Assembly: GCA_032622095.1 (NCBI GenBank)
Contig: CP136066.1
Coordinates: 91,905,319-91,969,318, forward strand
Source: Siphonodentalium dalli
Taxonomy: Eukaryota; Mollusca; Scaphopoda; Gadilida; Siphonodentaliidae
Length of the DNA: 64,000 nt
Direction: 5' to 3'
The notes below the pieces were generated by a model, which saw only the letters and a program-made list of their open reading frames with translations, made no database searches and had not been told where the DNA came from. Below, in pieces: positions 35,136-46,830 of the stretch. Each line of letters opens with the position of its first letter. Within the stretch, counting starts at the first letter, position 1. The translations under genes and the position numbers were made by a program.

Positions 35136-36905
35136 CATAATTGAAGAAATGTAGAAATCTAACTAGAATCCTGAATACTCGTGGGAGCTGAGGGGTGTAT
35201 CTATATATGTGATTAAGGCCAAACAAAATAATACCTGTATTATAGTAGGCACCTGTCTCTAGCATAGGTAGGGAGCCCTAAACATAGATAATTGTTTTTG
35301 TTTCCTGGCCTAAGGATCAGAGGACCCCACCATTTAGCATGAACCTTGGTAACGTAACTTCTTTGGACCAATTTGTAATTTGGCCTAAACTCCAATCATT
35401 TCTGGGACAACGTTTAAAGTGGGAATCATCTATTTTGGCCTAAATCTCAATTTGGGAAAAGAAGTACGCACCAGTCATCACTAATTTAGGATTAAATGCT
35501 GCCCCAGTAAAATCTTTAAAAGCAAATACATTGCCTAAACCTTTGGGCAAGCAGTTACATATTATCTGCTGTCTGAAAAATGCATAACTGAGTACACTTG
35601 TGCTGAATAAATTATATAACAAGTTAACAACTGAGTGTTGCTAACAAATTTTAACATTGCCAGAATCTCATTGTCAGTGTTGTGCTGAGCACTAAGAAAA
35701 TTAAATCAACATTTGCCAACATTATCTCTATTGTCAGACTGTCAGCTCCACACAGATCTAATGATCTATACAAAATATTTATAAAATACCATAAGCCCTT
35801 ACTCCTCGGGAAATCACTGGGGCTCCTCTGACACAAAAATTATGTTCCGACAATTGCATCCATCTATGCCACTAATATCTGTTATATGTATATAATCTAA
35901 TCTGTTTATGTCTTACACTTTTCTTTTCTTTCCCTTCTTTCTTGTTTCACAGCATATATATATTCCATATATAAAATTATTATATTATATTATAATATAA
36001 CATATAAGTGCTTAAACTGCATAGGGGAGGTCACATTGCCAGTTTTTAATTACAGTATATTTTATTTACAATTGAGTAAGAAATAACAAAACTTTAAAAA
36101 GGGTTTATATACCCCTTGTCAAAATCTCAGCAGATGCATACTATTGAGCTCCTAATTATATTACAATGTCATATGGAAGAAAATGCTGAAAATTTACACT
36201 TAAAACTGTTTTAGGGAGGTGACCGATTTTGGGTGGGCTTTTCCATGCGGGTCTCCGCAGCAGGGTTTACAGGGCTGCAAATATATCTCGGCGTGACCGT
36301 ACGTGCCGTACTGAAAACAATTAATATTATTTTGGCGGGTAGGCTTGGTCAAATGTTGTAATCCCCAAAAGCCTACCCGCCAGTCTAATGTTATGTCTGT
36401 TTAAAGATATGGTTGCCTTAGCCCTTAGTCCCCAGTCAACTGCTTCAAATGTTACCTTTGCTGGGGAGATTCACATGGAGGGTGCCCATTCAGAACTGGC
36501 CGCTTACCTCCCCCTCAAGTGACAACTCACTAAGTCCTATAATAAAAATACAAACAAAAATTGGCTGTGTGACCTCCTCAACTGAAGGATACAATGTGAT
36601 GTCTGAAATCCACTTGTTTATAACATATTTATTGATGGAAAAAAATAACACAGACCACCCCCCAACCACTTTAAAAAACATATTGCCACCCCAGCCACCC
36701 TCTCTGGATGCCAAACATCCCTGTTACAGCAAAATATCTCATACTGGGTAATATACTCACTGAACTAAAACCCAGACACTTTTGACCTGCTATTTCTCCT
36801 GTTCAAGTTCAACTTCAAGTGGGAACCCACTAATCCAGTACAGACGAATAAGTTCACGTTCCTTAACATTAAAATGAATTTTGTCAAAACCTCTAAAGGT
36901 CTCCA
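35136..36905. other. Stretch without recognisable gene
   Basis: Non-coding DNA inside the nested complex. It holds the GC-rich hairpin at 36,333-36,382 and the 100-codon frame at 36,449-36,751, which lacks recognisable features and overlaps a minus-strand frame of similar size. Confidence 0.5.
36333..36382. other. Perfect 14-bp hairpin
   Basis: TGGCGGGTAGGCTT (36,333-36,346) pairs exactly with AAGCCTACCCGCCA (36,369-36,382), with a 22-base loop. It is much more GC-rich than its surroundings. It could be the relic of a small palindromic element; no flanking ORF suggests a terminator role. Confidence 0.75.
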
Positions 36906-37849
36906 GTATAATAATCACAAATTCAAATTCAAATTGTTTATTTGGTATAGAACCCAATATTAGATTATTACCAACACATATAAAGAACATAACAAAGGAC
37001 ATTTACATCAATACATGTATACATTCAAGTACATAAAGTGAAATTGTAGGTTAGAATATTCATAAGTTATCTAACTTTCTAATTAGAATAGAGGTTTGGT
37101 GGATCTTACTGATATTAAATACATGTTTGCCTATATTTTGTTATATTTTGATACCATCCCAATAGCAGGTTTCAGTTCGCAAGCTCATTCCTTTTTTTAT
37201 ACATTTTATAAACTCCCATCATACATATTTTCTTTATGGATGTGTCAACTTCATTTGGACTTAATATGAAAATAACTTTTTCATCATCGCTGTAGTTACT
37301 AAATTCTGGAATATTAGACTGAATTTTCTCAAGCATTGTCTTCCTCTCAACTTTTAGGGGCTTACAGTCTATAATAAAATGCTTTTCATCCTCCACTCCA
37401 TTCTTACAGATAGGACAAATTCGATCTTTTAGTTCAAGTTTTGATCTGCCCTTTTCAATTAATAACTGACTGTCACTAATCCTAATCTTAGTATACGTAG
37501 TTTTTACTTCATTATCTAAGTCAGCTAATAGGTAACTTTCACACTGATACAAAGTTTTCAGTTTTCTATAAAACCTTAATTTGTTACCGTTGGGTTTATT
37601 CTCATCGTTAAATAGTTGTTTTTTCCAAAACTCGGTAAATCTGATTTGTAATTTCTTTTCAACCTCTCTAGATACTCCCCTGATAGTATAGTTATTACAA
37701 TGTTTAACCGATTCACTACCTATGTCTACTTTTTCCAATATTATTTTTATTTGATCACAAAAGCCCATCTCAAGTTTCTGATTTCCCAAATAAGCCTTGT
37801 ATACTAATGACTCAGGGTTAGATTGAACCAAGTGGTTATGGTAGCTTAA

Positions 37850-38340
37850 AGGCACGTGAGGCCTTAGTTGTCGAAAATATTCACATTTGTTCCAATCACC
37901 GTAAACAGAAAAACATTAAAACGCATACAGTTTCGTTCATATATACCATGACCATCGCGTAAACAGCATGTTATCCTAAAGATTTACTATATTTTACCTA
38001 AGCAAGAGCCTGATTGTGTTACAGAAGACAGCACAATGATGCTGGCTAATCACACACAAATGGCATAAACGCTCTTTATTCGTTCCATATAAGGAATTCA
38101 CACACAAAGAACGCTCTTTTTGTTTACCATCATAATATAAACAAACACCAGAAAAGTTACTTTTTATGCTTTTGTTTACATAACACTGGTCAAAAATATG
38201 ACAATAACATACTGTTTATGCGATATCTCTTATTTGTATACGGACAAAGTCTGTCTACATTTTGTTCTTTCTGTTTGTGGCGGTTTTTGACGGGTGAAAA
38301 TATTTTCACAGGATACCCACCGCCAAGGCCAACCGTACCT
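37850..38340. mobile_element. MITE with TTAA target site inside the minus-strand ORF2
   Basis: Left end AGGCACGTGAGGCCTT, right end (reverse complement) AGGTACGGTTGGCCTT, each flanked by TTAA (37,846-37,849 and 38,341-38,344). It is 491 bp with no transposase. Removing the element with one TTAA makes the ORF2 frame continuous from ...GIKNS through LSYHNHL..., which confirms the borders. TTAA targets suggest Kolobok or piggyBac; the termini differ from family E. Confidence 0.85.
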
Positions 38341-39067
38341 TTAAGCTGTTCTTTATTCCAGAAATGTAGACGGGAAATATTCCTAATTCTCCAAAACAGG
38401 CCATATTGGTGGCAGATCTGTTAACACCAAGAACAAATTTCATGAATTTCATTTGATTTTTATCTGGGAGAAATGTACTTGATCTTGTCTCAAAATCAGA
38501 TGCTCTCCGAACAATATGGTCGGGAGTGGTCAGCTCCCCGCCATATAAGGATATGGGTTTAACATAACTATGGTACAGTTTTAATAATGTCATGGTGTTT
38601 TTCTTAGCCCCGTAGAATTTACTTCTTATACAAAATGAGGCTTTTGTGGCTTTCTTATCTAAGTATCCGAGCGCAGCCGACAACACCCCTGATGGTTTGA
38701 AGATAAAGCCGAGATATTTATATTCTTTCACATTGTCTATGTTTTGGTTATTAATTAGGAAATTCATATTTGTTAATAGCTTACCAGATTTATTAAAAAC
38801 CATGGGTTTAGATTTATTTATATTAATGGTGAGATCCCACATCTTACAGAAGTCTTGTAGCTTATTGAGTGAGGATTGAAGTCCATCTTTGGATTTAGAT
38901 ATAAGGACTATGTTATCTGCATAAAGAAGACATGAGAGCTTTTTATCAGCGAGGGTTACTGGGTCACATGATTCATCAAAAATACCTGGGATATCATTAA
39001 CGAACAATGAGAACAATGTGGGGCTGAGTACAGATCCTTGTTTGACCCCCACATATGATTTCAAATC

Positions 39068-39286
39068 ATGGGTTATTCCATCAGGTAATTTAACTGCATA
39101 TTCAACTTTCTCATACATATTTCTCAATATTTCTATTGAAAATGACCTTTTATTCCATAATTAGCAAGCTTATTATGGTTATTCCATCAGGTAAATTAAC
39201 TGCATATTCAATTTTCTCATACATATTTCTCAATATTTCTATTGGAAATGACCTTTTATTCCATAATGAGCAAGCTTAATAAATAG
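39068..39286 (-). repeat. ~109-bp tandem duplication within the reverse transcriptase
   Basis: GGTTATTCCATCAGGTAA(T/A)T TAACTGC through GCAAGCTTA occurs at ~39,068-39,176 and ~39,177-39,286 with a few differences. It duplicates the stretch encoding RNMYEKVEYAVKLPDG and shifts the frame. The differences between copies show that it is not recent. Confidence 0.8.
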
Positions 39287-42178
39287 TGCTTTCCTGTTTA
39301 CTAAATCAAAAGCCTTTTTTAGGCCAATGAAGCATGTGTACATATACTGATTATTCTGTACTGTTTTATCAATTAAAGTCTTCAGCGTAAATATATGATC
39401 AGTGGTGCGGCTTCCTTTTCTAAATCCAATCTGCTCTTTGCAAATAACTTTATTGATTTCGAGAAATTTGTTCATTCTGTTATTCAAGATTTTTGCGATT
39501 TTTTTGCCATGCAGCATGATAGGGCAATTCCTCTGTAATTTGAGGGGTCAGATACACTACCCCCTTTAAAAATAGGTTTTATTAGATTTTGATGCCAGCT
39601 TTCGGGATAGACTCCACTTTTCAAGACTAGATTAAATATATCAGCAAACATATTGGCATGAGATAAACACGTGGGTTTCAGCATGGAGTTTGTAATTCCA
39701 TCTTTACCACTTGAGGATTTCACTTTAAGGTCTCTAGCGGCACTAACCACCTCTTGCGTTGTTATATCTTTGTTTAAATTTTTTTTGGCTCCATTCGATA
39801 CAAGGATGATCTTCAATCTCTAGATTGTCAAAAGCAGGTTCTTTTTCAGATTTGAAAAGAAATTGAAATTATGTGACCCATTCTAAAGGGGTGATGTTTA
39901 GACATGGGTCAGGTTTTCTTTCTTGATTTATTTTACCCACCAGATCCCAAAACTCTGAAGGGCGACTGGTAGTGCATCCTACAATTTCTTTCATAAGGTT
40001 ATTACGATAATTTCTCTGCTTGTTTCTTATAGTCTTCTTATATAGTTTAGATTCGAGTCTAACTTTGATTCTAAGGTCATTATTTTGTGGATTATTTGCA
40101 AGTTGCCTCGACATATGTTTTATGTTTCGGTATATAGCTTCGCAATCTCTATCATACCATAATTTGTGCTGTCTTTTCTTCTTTTTAACTGATTTTTGGC
40201 TTTTTGGTTTTTCACTTCCTGTGCTCAACAGTAAGTGCTGGTTGAGTGTATTTATAATATTATTTATCTGGTTTCGGTCCTCAGTACCCTTAGCACTAGT
40301 GACATCAGGGGCAAATTTAATCAATTTTTCTCCCACAACCCTCTCAAATTGTATTTTTTCAGTTTCATTCCACTTTAAGTTTTTAACTTGGGGTTTCAGT
40401 ATATACTAAGGTTTATTTGAGACAGCGTCTTTTATTCTCATTTTTGCTGTTATCATACAGTGATCTGAAAGTTGTCGGTTGTAAGAGCCAACCTTAAAAC
40501 AAACTATTTCCTTTAAAATATTAGGGCTGCATATGCAGTAGTCATCAATTGCTGATCCGTTGTAGCCATGATATGTAATTTTCCCCATGGAGTCCCCAAC
40601 GTTCTCCCGTTTAGAATCCTCATTCCCCCTATACATATGTCTAAAATGTTCTGTCCATATACATCAGTTGTTTGGTGGATTTGTGTATTTCTCTTGAGGT
40701 GTATACTGTCTGGTAAATAATTGTCAGGACAAAAGTCATTCAGTATGTTGTCATTTCTGATAAAGTCCTCGTCATTCCTGTTTATGTGAGCATTCAACTC
40801 TCCAAAGATCATAACTTCGCCCAATGTTTTGTAGGTCATAATACTTGTGGCTAGTTTGGTTAAAATAACCGAGTCCATGTTTGTTCTTTTTGTATATGTT
40901 GAGTTGGTTGGAGGTATATAAACAGATGCAACAAAAATATCGTTAGTGGTTTTAAAGAATTTGTTGTCCATATAACATCTTTCAATGATCTATCAATAAC
41001 TGTGACACCTTTAGTAATAGTATGTTTGATGAAAAGTGCTATCCCTCCTTTAAGCCTACTTGTGTTCTCATATCTGCACTGTAGGATGCACTTGTAGTCA
41101 GGGAGGGTGAGGATTTCATTATTACCAACATGAATTTCTTGTAGGAATATGATATCTGAATTCAGGCATCCAATGAATTCTTCATTATCTAATTTGGATG
41201 TCCTTTCATTGTTCACCTTTCTGATAAGGCCATTCACATTCCAGGAGCTAATTTCTAGTAAATTTTTCTGATTCATATTCATATTTTACTCAATGTCTAC
41301 TCTGAAAGAAAACAAATACAAATAATTCAAGTTCCAATAGCACAAATATCCCTTTTCAGGAACTCAGAAATTTACTAATAATTCTTGTTTTATAGTTAAT
41401 TGTTTTATAACTTGATGAAAATCACAATGATTACTGAATAAAATTACAACACTGTAATTTTACAAAACTGTAAAATTACTGTGAAAATAGCAATGATTAC
41501 TGAATAAAATTACAACAACATATCGCGGGTTAATCTTATCATAGCCTGAGCATTAAATAATCATTGTTGTTTGGAATAGTAGTAATTAGAGATTAAACTA
41601 ATAAAATATATGTAATGGTTTGGCTAACAAGATTATTCAATTTCTGTGCTTCTGAAACTCAAAGTCTTCAATATTTATAAACTTTTGAAACTATAACAAA
41701 AACCCCAACTTTGGGGTAATAAACATCTTGAAATAAATTATTCTAATTCAAATTAAATAATACCTGAACATTGTGTACCGTTGCAGCAAGTTCAGAATAA
41801 CAAGCAGTCATCACAATTTAAATTGTAGCCCTGTTCTATCCCCAAATGTGAGGATGTTAGTCTTGATATTTTAAGCCAGTCAGCTAATCTATAACTGAGT
41901 TCCCTAAAAAATTAGACTCTTACTGAGTTACTTAAGTTGTGTTGCTTAAGTTGTGTTGCTCATAAAAGTTAAAAACTTGTGTCAATTACAAAGTGTCCTG
42001 TAATGTAATATTGATTAATATTAAGGACTAAAAACTGATAAATGGAAAAAAGGATGCATGACCTTCTGGTCATTTGGATCAATACTGTTCATTAATTGAC
42101 CTTATGTCTTTCAGGGATCGATACAATTGTGGTTGACGATTTGTTTATTGTGATACTTATTCCTCTTAATAATCTTTA

Positions 42179-42733
42179 ATAACGATGCTTATTAAAGTTA
42201 TTTCCCCCTCCATTTGACTGTGACCACTGCCTTGCATTACCATGGTAATTACCATAATTACCATAATTCCCTGAGAATGGGAATTGCCCATGTTTTCCTT
42301 GGGAATAAGAATTCCCTTGGATGGGTAATTGAATATTAGAATTGGGTGGTTTGTAATAACCACGGTCCGGATTTCCTTGGGAATATGAATCCCCTTGGAA
42401 TGAGAAATTACGGTTATGAGGTTTGGAATAGCCATGGCCCCCTGTTTGACGATAATTGGTCTTCCCATGCACTGGGGAGGAGGCACCAGTTTTTACATGT
42501 GAGAACACATGCCGTATGTTACCAGCCAGCAACCTAGTGCCTTCACCCGCATTCACATGAAGTCCATCACTGTCAAATAGGTTTTTTTTAAGGCTACCAT
42601 AAGCTGTTTTAAAGTTATTGTTATGCACTAGGTGTATTTTGTCTACATTTATATATTTGGAAATTATAATGTCACAAGCACCCTTGCTGAAACTCCACAC
42701 ATAAAAATGTAAACGGTCACAGCTCGAACACAC
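42179..42733 (-). pseudogene. Non-LTR ORF1, C-terminal part (SGNH-esterase end plus Gly-rich tail)
   Basis: The 185-codon frame has LFDSDGLHVNAGEGTRLLAG near residues 50-75, matching the last block of the SGNH hydrolase/esterase domain found in ORF1 of several CR1-group and related retrotransposons, where Asp and His of the catalytic set lie in DGLH. Residues ~100-185 are Gly/Asn/Tyr/Ser/Gln-rich (NYGNYGNYHGN, GGGNNFN) like an RNA-binding tail. The N-terminal part with the catalytic Ser block is absent, so the copy is 5'-truncated. It lies just upstream of the minus-strand ORF2, in the expected order. The plus-strand and alternative-frame ORFs here are shadows. Confidence 0.65.
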
Positions 42734-42740
42734 AATATCG

Positions 42741-43470
42741 CGTCGACCAGCGTCGGCCTACATCTGAATAACATGCAAAGTCCGCTTTTCACGACTCTTC
42801 TTCACGCCCTATTAATCTCGAGCACAAACATCAGCACACCGTACTATCGGGGCTACGGAGGGCCATAACGACAAAAATACCAGCTTTTAAAGGCTGGCCA
42901 GGTTTGTCTTACCAAATCCATTCTAAACAACTTAACGTAGTTGCACACTATAGTCACCAGTTCCCATTACTAATGCTGACCCTTCTCTGCGGATGCACGC
43001 AATCCTAAGCTCACACCTGTGTCCAAATCCAGTGGGAGGGGGGGGGGGGGGTGGCAGATATATTTTTACAGTTTTCTGTTTCTTTTTAGAGTTTTCTGTT
43101 TCTGTTTTCCCCATCATGAAACTTCTAAATTCCCCACTTATTTCGGATCAACCCGTAAACAAATCTCCATGATAATAATCCCAAGCACAATCCCTTTATT
43201 TTCAACATAGCTACCCGTTACTCAGCCGAAAACCCCCCTCATGCCAATCACCACCAAATATCAGTATGTAAATATTTGCAAATGTCTCTATTTATTGACC
43301 ACTTCTGATTATTCATGTACATCATTTCCTATTGAAAATATCCAGAAAGTAAGAACGACAGTCAAGTCCATTTGTGAGGTGCCACTATCAGTATTGTTTG
43401 TTGAGTCGGAGTCCAGTTGCTTCCCTATATTGATTTCGAACCACCGTCTGAAATATGACGTGTGCCTTGA
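42741..43470. other. Junction region between opposed retroelements
   Basis: Holds a G-run (~43,030-43,041) and an unremarkable 79-codon plus frame (43,241-43,480). It contains the unresolved border of the minus-strand element and the sequence leading to the plus-strand ORF2. Confidence 0.45.
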
Positions 43471-46400
43471 ATCAGTATAGGGCCAGCAATTGGTATCTTC
43501 GACTCATCAAAACGACCACTAGCATCTAAAACTGTGAAAAATAGCAGCTATTTCCTCGGAAAATACTTCAGTCCACCAAACGCAAGGTCGATACTTCTAA
43601 TTACGCTCTGTTTACTACTTTTATCCGGCGATATCCATGTTAACCCAGGACCGTTGTCTCAGACTAACGTTGAGAACTGTATATCACTTTTTCACTTTAA
43701 CGTAAGGAGTATCCGAAATAAACTTGAAAAGATTGCAGACCTTATTAACGAATTTGACATTTTATGTTTCACAGAAACCCATCTTGATCCATCTTATCAT
43801 TCAGACCAACTAGAACTGGATGGATTTTGTACCCCCATTCGCAAAGACCGTGATTCAAAGGGTGGCGGTATATGTGTAATGTTCGCCGATCACCTAATAT
43901 TTAATCGTAAGCCCGAATTAGAATTTGACTCTTCCTGCCTCTGGTTCGAAATCCACTCAAAGAAAACTCGAATTATTCTCGGAGTATCGTATAGATCTGA
44001 TCAATTCCGCTCTCAAAACTATTGGACACTCCTGGAATCCTCAATTGCAACCGCTCTCGAAATCTCAGAATACGTAGTCATCACTGGAGATTTTAACTCC
44101 AATTTCATGAATAGTTCATCGAAATTGAAAAATATAACTGATGGTTTCAGCATGAAAAATGCTATAAAGGTCGCAACGAGAGTTACCGCGAATTCAAGTA
44201 CATTGCTTGACCCAATTATCACATCAAACTCTCTCCGTGTAATAGACGCCGATGTCCTAGATCTCGGAGTTTCGGACCACCTAGGTGTTTATGCTATATT
44301 ATCATTTGAAAACAAGACCGCAGCGTCTTTTATAAGAAATGTGTGGAACTACAGAAAAGGTAACTTTTCCCATGCTAACAGCCTTCTTGCCCAAGTCGAC
44401 TGGAATGAGATCATAACGCGTGCTTCTGATGTGAGCATAGCTGCCGATAACTTTAAACTAGAATTTCTATCCATAATGACGAAAACAATTCCACAATCGA
44501 AAGTTACAGTAAGAACCTCTGATAAAATCTGGTTCAATTCTGACATTCGTTTTGAAATACGAAAACGTGACAGAGTTAGGAAAAAAGCCATAAAAACAGG
44601 AAACCCCGAAGTCTGAAGAAAATATAAAAACATAAGAAACAAAGTCAATAATATGAAGAAGCAGGCGAAAATCAAATTTGAAGAAAATGTTGAAGAAAGA
44701 ATAAGTGAAGCATCTAACCCCCGAGACTTTTGGCGAATAATACATTACCTGCTACAAAAGAAACGAGCAACAAACATCCCCCCACTATTCAGCTCATCCG
44801 GCACTGTCTCGGCGAACAATATCTCATATGCAATCGATGACATCGAAAAGGCAAAAATTTTGAACGACAGCTTCATTTCGAATTCTACCATTAATGACAC
44901 GAATCATAATCTGCCTAACTTTCCGAAACGCAGCGCAAACACTATGCCAGATTTGGTTTTCACAGAATTCGAAGTTGAGTTAGCCATAAAATCTTTTAAA
45001 CTTAACAAAGCCCATGGGCACGATGGGATTAGTGTTAGAATGCTCCGCGAAACAGCAAAATCAATAGCCCGCCCACTCGTCCTTCTATTCAGGAAATCTA
45101 TCAATACAGAGAAATTCCCCGAGTCCTGGAAATCCGCAAACGTGATCCCGATTTTCAAAAAAGGTGATCCCGCTGATGCTAAAAATTACCGACCAATTTC
45201 ACTTCTACCTTGTGTAGCCAAAATCTTTGAGAAAATGGTTCTGAAACAGATTAGTAAATTTTTCACCGAAAATGATCTCTTGTATTTCCATCAATCCGGT
45301 TTTCTCTCAGGTCACAGTACAACATACCAGCTATTAGACTTATATCACAACCTGTGCCAATCCCTTGATAAAGGACTATTTACATGTTCTATATTCTGTG
45401 ATATATCCAAAGCTTTTGAAAGGGTTTGGCATAGGGGACTGATTCATAAATTGAATGCTTACGGATTAGAAGGAAACATATTGCATTGGATAGAAGACTA
45501 TCTAGATAACCGGACACAAAGAGTCCTAGTCAATGATACATTTTCAAAATATGAGATCATCCCAGCAGGAGTGCCACAGGGGTCTATCCTGTGACCATTT
45601 TTGTTCCTCGTCTATATAAATGATTTAGCCGACGGTATTGAATCTGTAACGAGAATGTATGCGGATGACATCTGCCTCACGAGCAGCCACTTTGATCATA
45701 ATATACTTGAACATACTATGAATAGCGACTTAGACAAAATTACAGCGTGGTCCAGAAACTGGCTGGTCAGCTTTAACCCAACTAAAACAGTTGGCATGTC
45801 CTTTTCATTAGTTGCGCCCTCAACAGAGAAACCGAACCTAAATTTTGTAGGAAACTCAGTTGACTTCGTGGACAAGCATAAACATTTAGGTCTGGAACTC
45901 CAATCAAATCTCAAATGGAACGCCCATATTGAAGGCTCAGTCAAAAGAATTGCCTCGCGCCTATCTCAACTCCGACGGCTTAAATATCAACTTGGCAGGA
46001 AAACCATTGAAATTATTTACAAAACATATATATTACCCCTATTTGATTACTCGGATGCAGTGTGGGACAATGCTTCGGATTACTTGTTAGAGAAGCTTGA
46101 CCGGCTTCATATCGACGCTGGGCATATAGTCAGTGGTATCACCCGTTCTGCTTCGGACAATATGGTACTACAGGAAGTTGGTTGGCCTTCACTATACAAA
46201 AGACGTCAAATACATAAATTGCAGGCACTCTATAAAATAGTTAATAATTTAGCACCTTCCTATCTATCCACCATACTTCCCCCCAGATCACATGAAGTTG
46301 CAGATTATAATTGGCTTCGTCCCAGTAAATTTTATTCATACTATAGCAACACTGAACACTTCAAACAATCATTTTTCCCAGTGATAGTCTTAGAATGGAA

Positions 46401-46830
46401 TAAACTTCCCAAATTAATCACCGACGCGGACCAATTTTCTACCTTTAAAACCGACTTGAACCTGATAGATCCCACGCTCAGTCCCCCTCAACATTTCTAC
46501 GCTGGACGCAGAAAATACAACATTGTTCATTGTCGCATACGTAATATCTGTAGTGAACTCCGATCTGATATGTTCAACAATTTCATCGCTGATAGCCCCG
46601 CATGTCCCTGTGGAAATCGATATGAGGACGCCTATCACTATTTCTTCATGTGCCCATTGTACCAAAGAGAACGCTCCGAATTTCTAGTGAAACTGACCCG
46701 TGAAAATATCGCAATAACCGATACTGCTGAACTCATGTGTGGAATACCCAATGTCTCGTCCCAAAAAAATAAGAAATTATTTCTCATCACACAACAATAT
46801 ATTGCAGCGACTAAGCGTTTTGATCCCTAA
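43471..46830 (+). pseudogene. CR1-like ORF2 (2A-like peptide, AP endonuclease, reverse transcriptase), two TGA stops
   Basis: One frame runs from after the stop at 43,468-43,470 to 46,830, broken only by TGA at 44,614-44,616 and 45,592-45,594. Numbering from the GTG at 43,534, residues ~20-31 are hydrophobic, followed by GDIHVNPGP (33-40), a 2A-like ribosome-skipping motif. Endonuclease: FHFNVRSIRNK, CFTETHLDP, GGGICVMF, GDFNSNF, SDHLGVY. Reverse transcriptase: GHDGISVRML, YRPISLLP, HQSGFLSGHST, FCDISKAFERVWH, AGVPQGSIL, YADDICL. C-terminus: LPLFDYSDAVWDN and CPCGNRYEDAYHYFF. Catalytic Asp and YADD are present, so inactivation rests on the two stops. There is no in-frame ATG before the 2A-like segment, so the true start is unclear. 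The role is target-primed reverse transcription of the element's own RNA. Confidence 0.9.

Larger units (their letters stand above)
37172..41282 (-). pseudogene. Non-LTR ORF2 (endonuclease-reverse transcriptase), decayed
   Basis: Endonuclease domain at 41,282-40,406: SSWNVNG, DIIFLQEIH, GGIALFIK, a degenerate GELNAH where GDFNAH is usual, and SDHCMITAKM. Linker at 40,336-39,869. Reverse transcriptase at 39,816-38,306: SSGKDGITNSMLK, NYRGIALS, CFIGLKKAFD, GVKQGSVLSPTLFSLFVNDI, LLYADNIVL, then the thumb. The C-terminus at 37,855-37,172 ends in a CPICKNGVEDEKHF..C zinc-like motif. Catalytic residues are lost: motif A has Gly for the first Asp and motif C reads YADN rather than YADD. At least five frame changes, a ~109-bp tandem duplication and a 491-bp MITE add to the damage. 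The exact clade is unresolved; the motifs match a family widespread in marine invertebrates. Confidence 0.85.
36910..42740 (-). mobile_element. Minus-strand non-LTR retrotransposon, 5'-truncated, with nested MITE
   Basis: On the minus strand the order is ORF1 end (42,733-42,179), ORF2 (41,282-37,172), then a 3' region ending at ~36,910 in CCAAATAAACAATTTGAATT followed by two more TTTGAAT-like repeats, a typical AATAAA plus short-repeat tail. The 5' part of ORF1 is missing. It lies inside the plus-strand insertion and is opposed to it. A possible long target duplication (CTCCAGTATAATAATC at ~36,901 against CTCCATGATAATAATC near 43,166) is imperfect and uncertain. Confidence 0.7.

Noticed and set aside
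42166-42537. Additional frames with repeated GNSHSQG-like or plus-strand translations
   Set aside because: They are alternate-frame shadows of the Gly-rich tail of the minus-strand ORF1.
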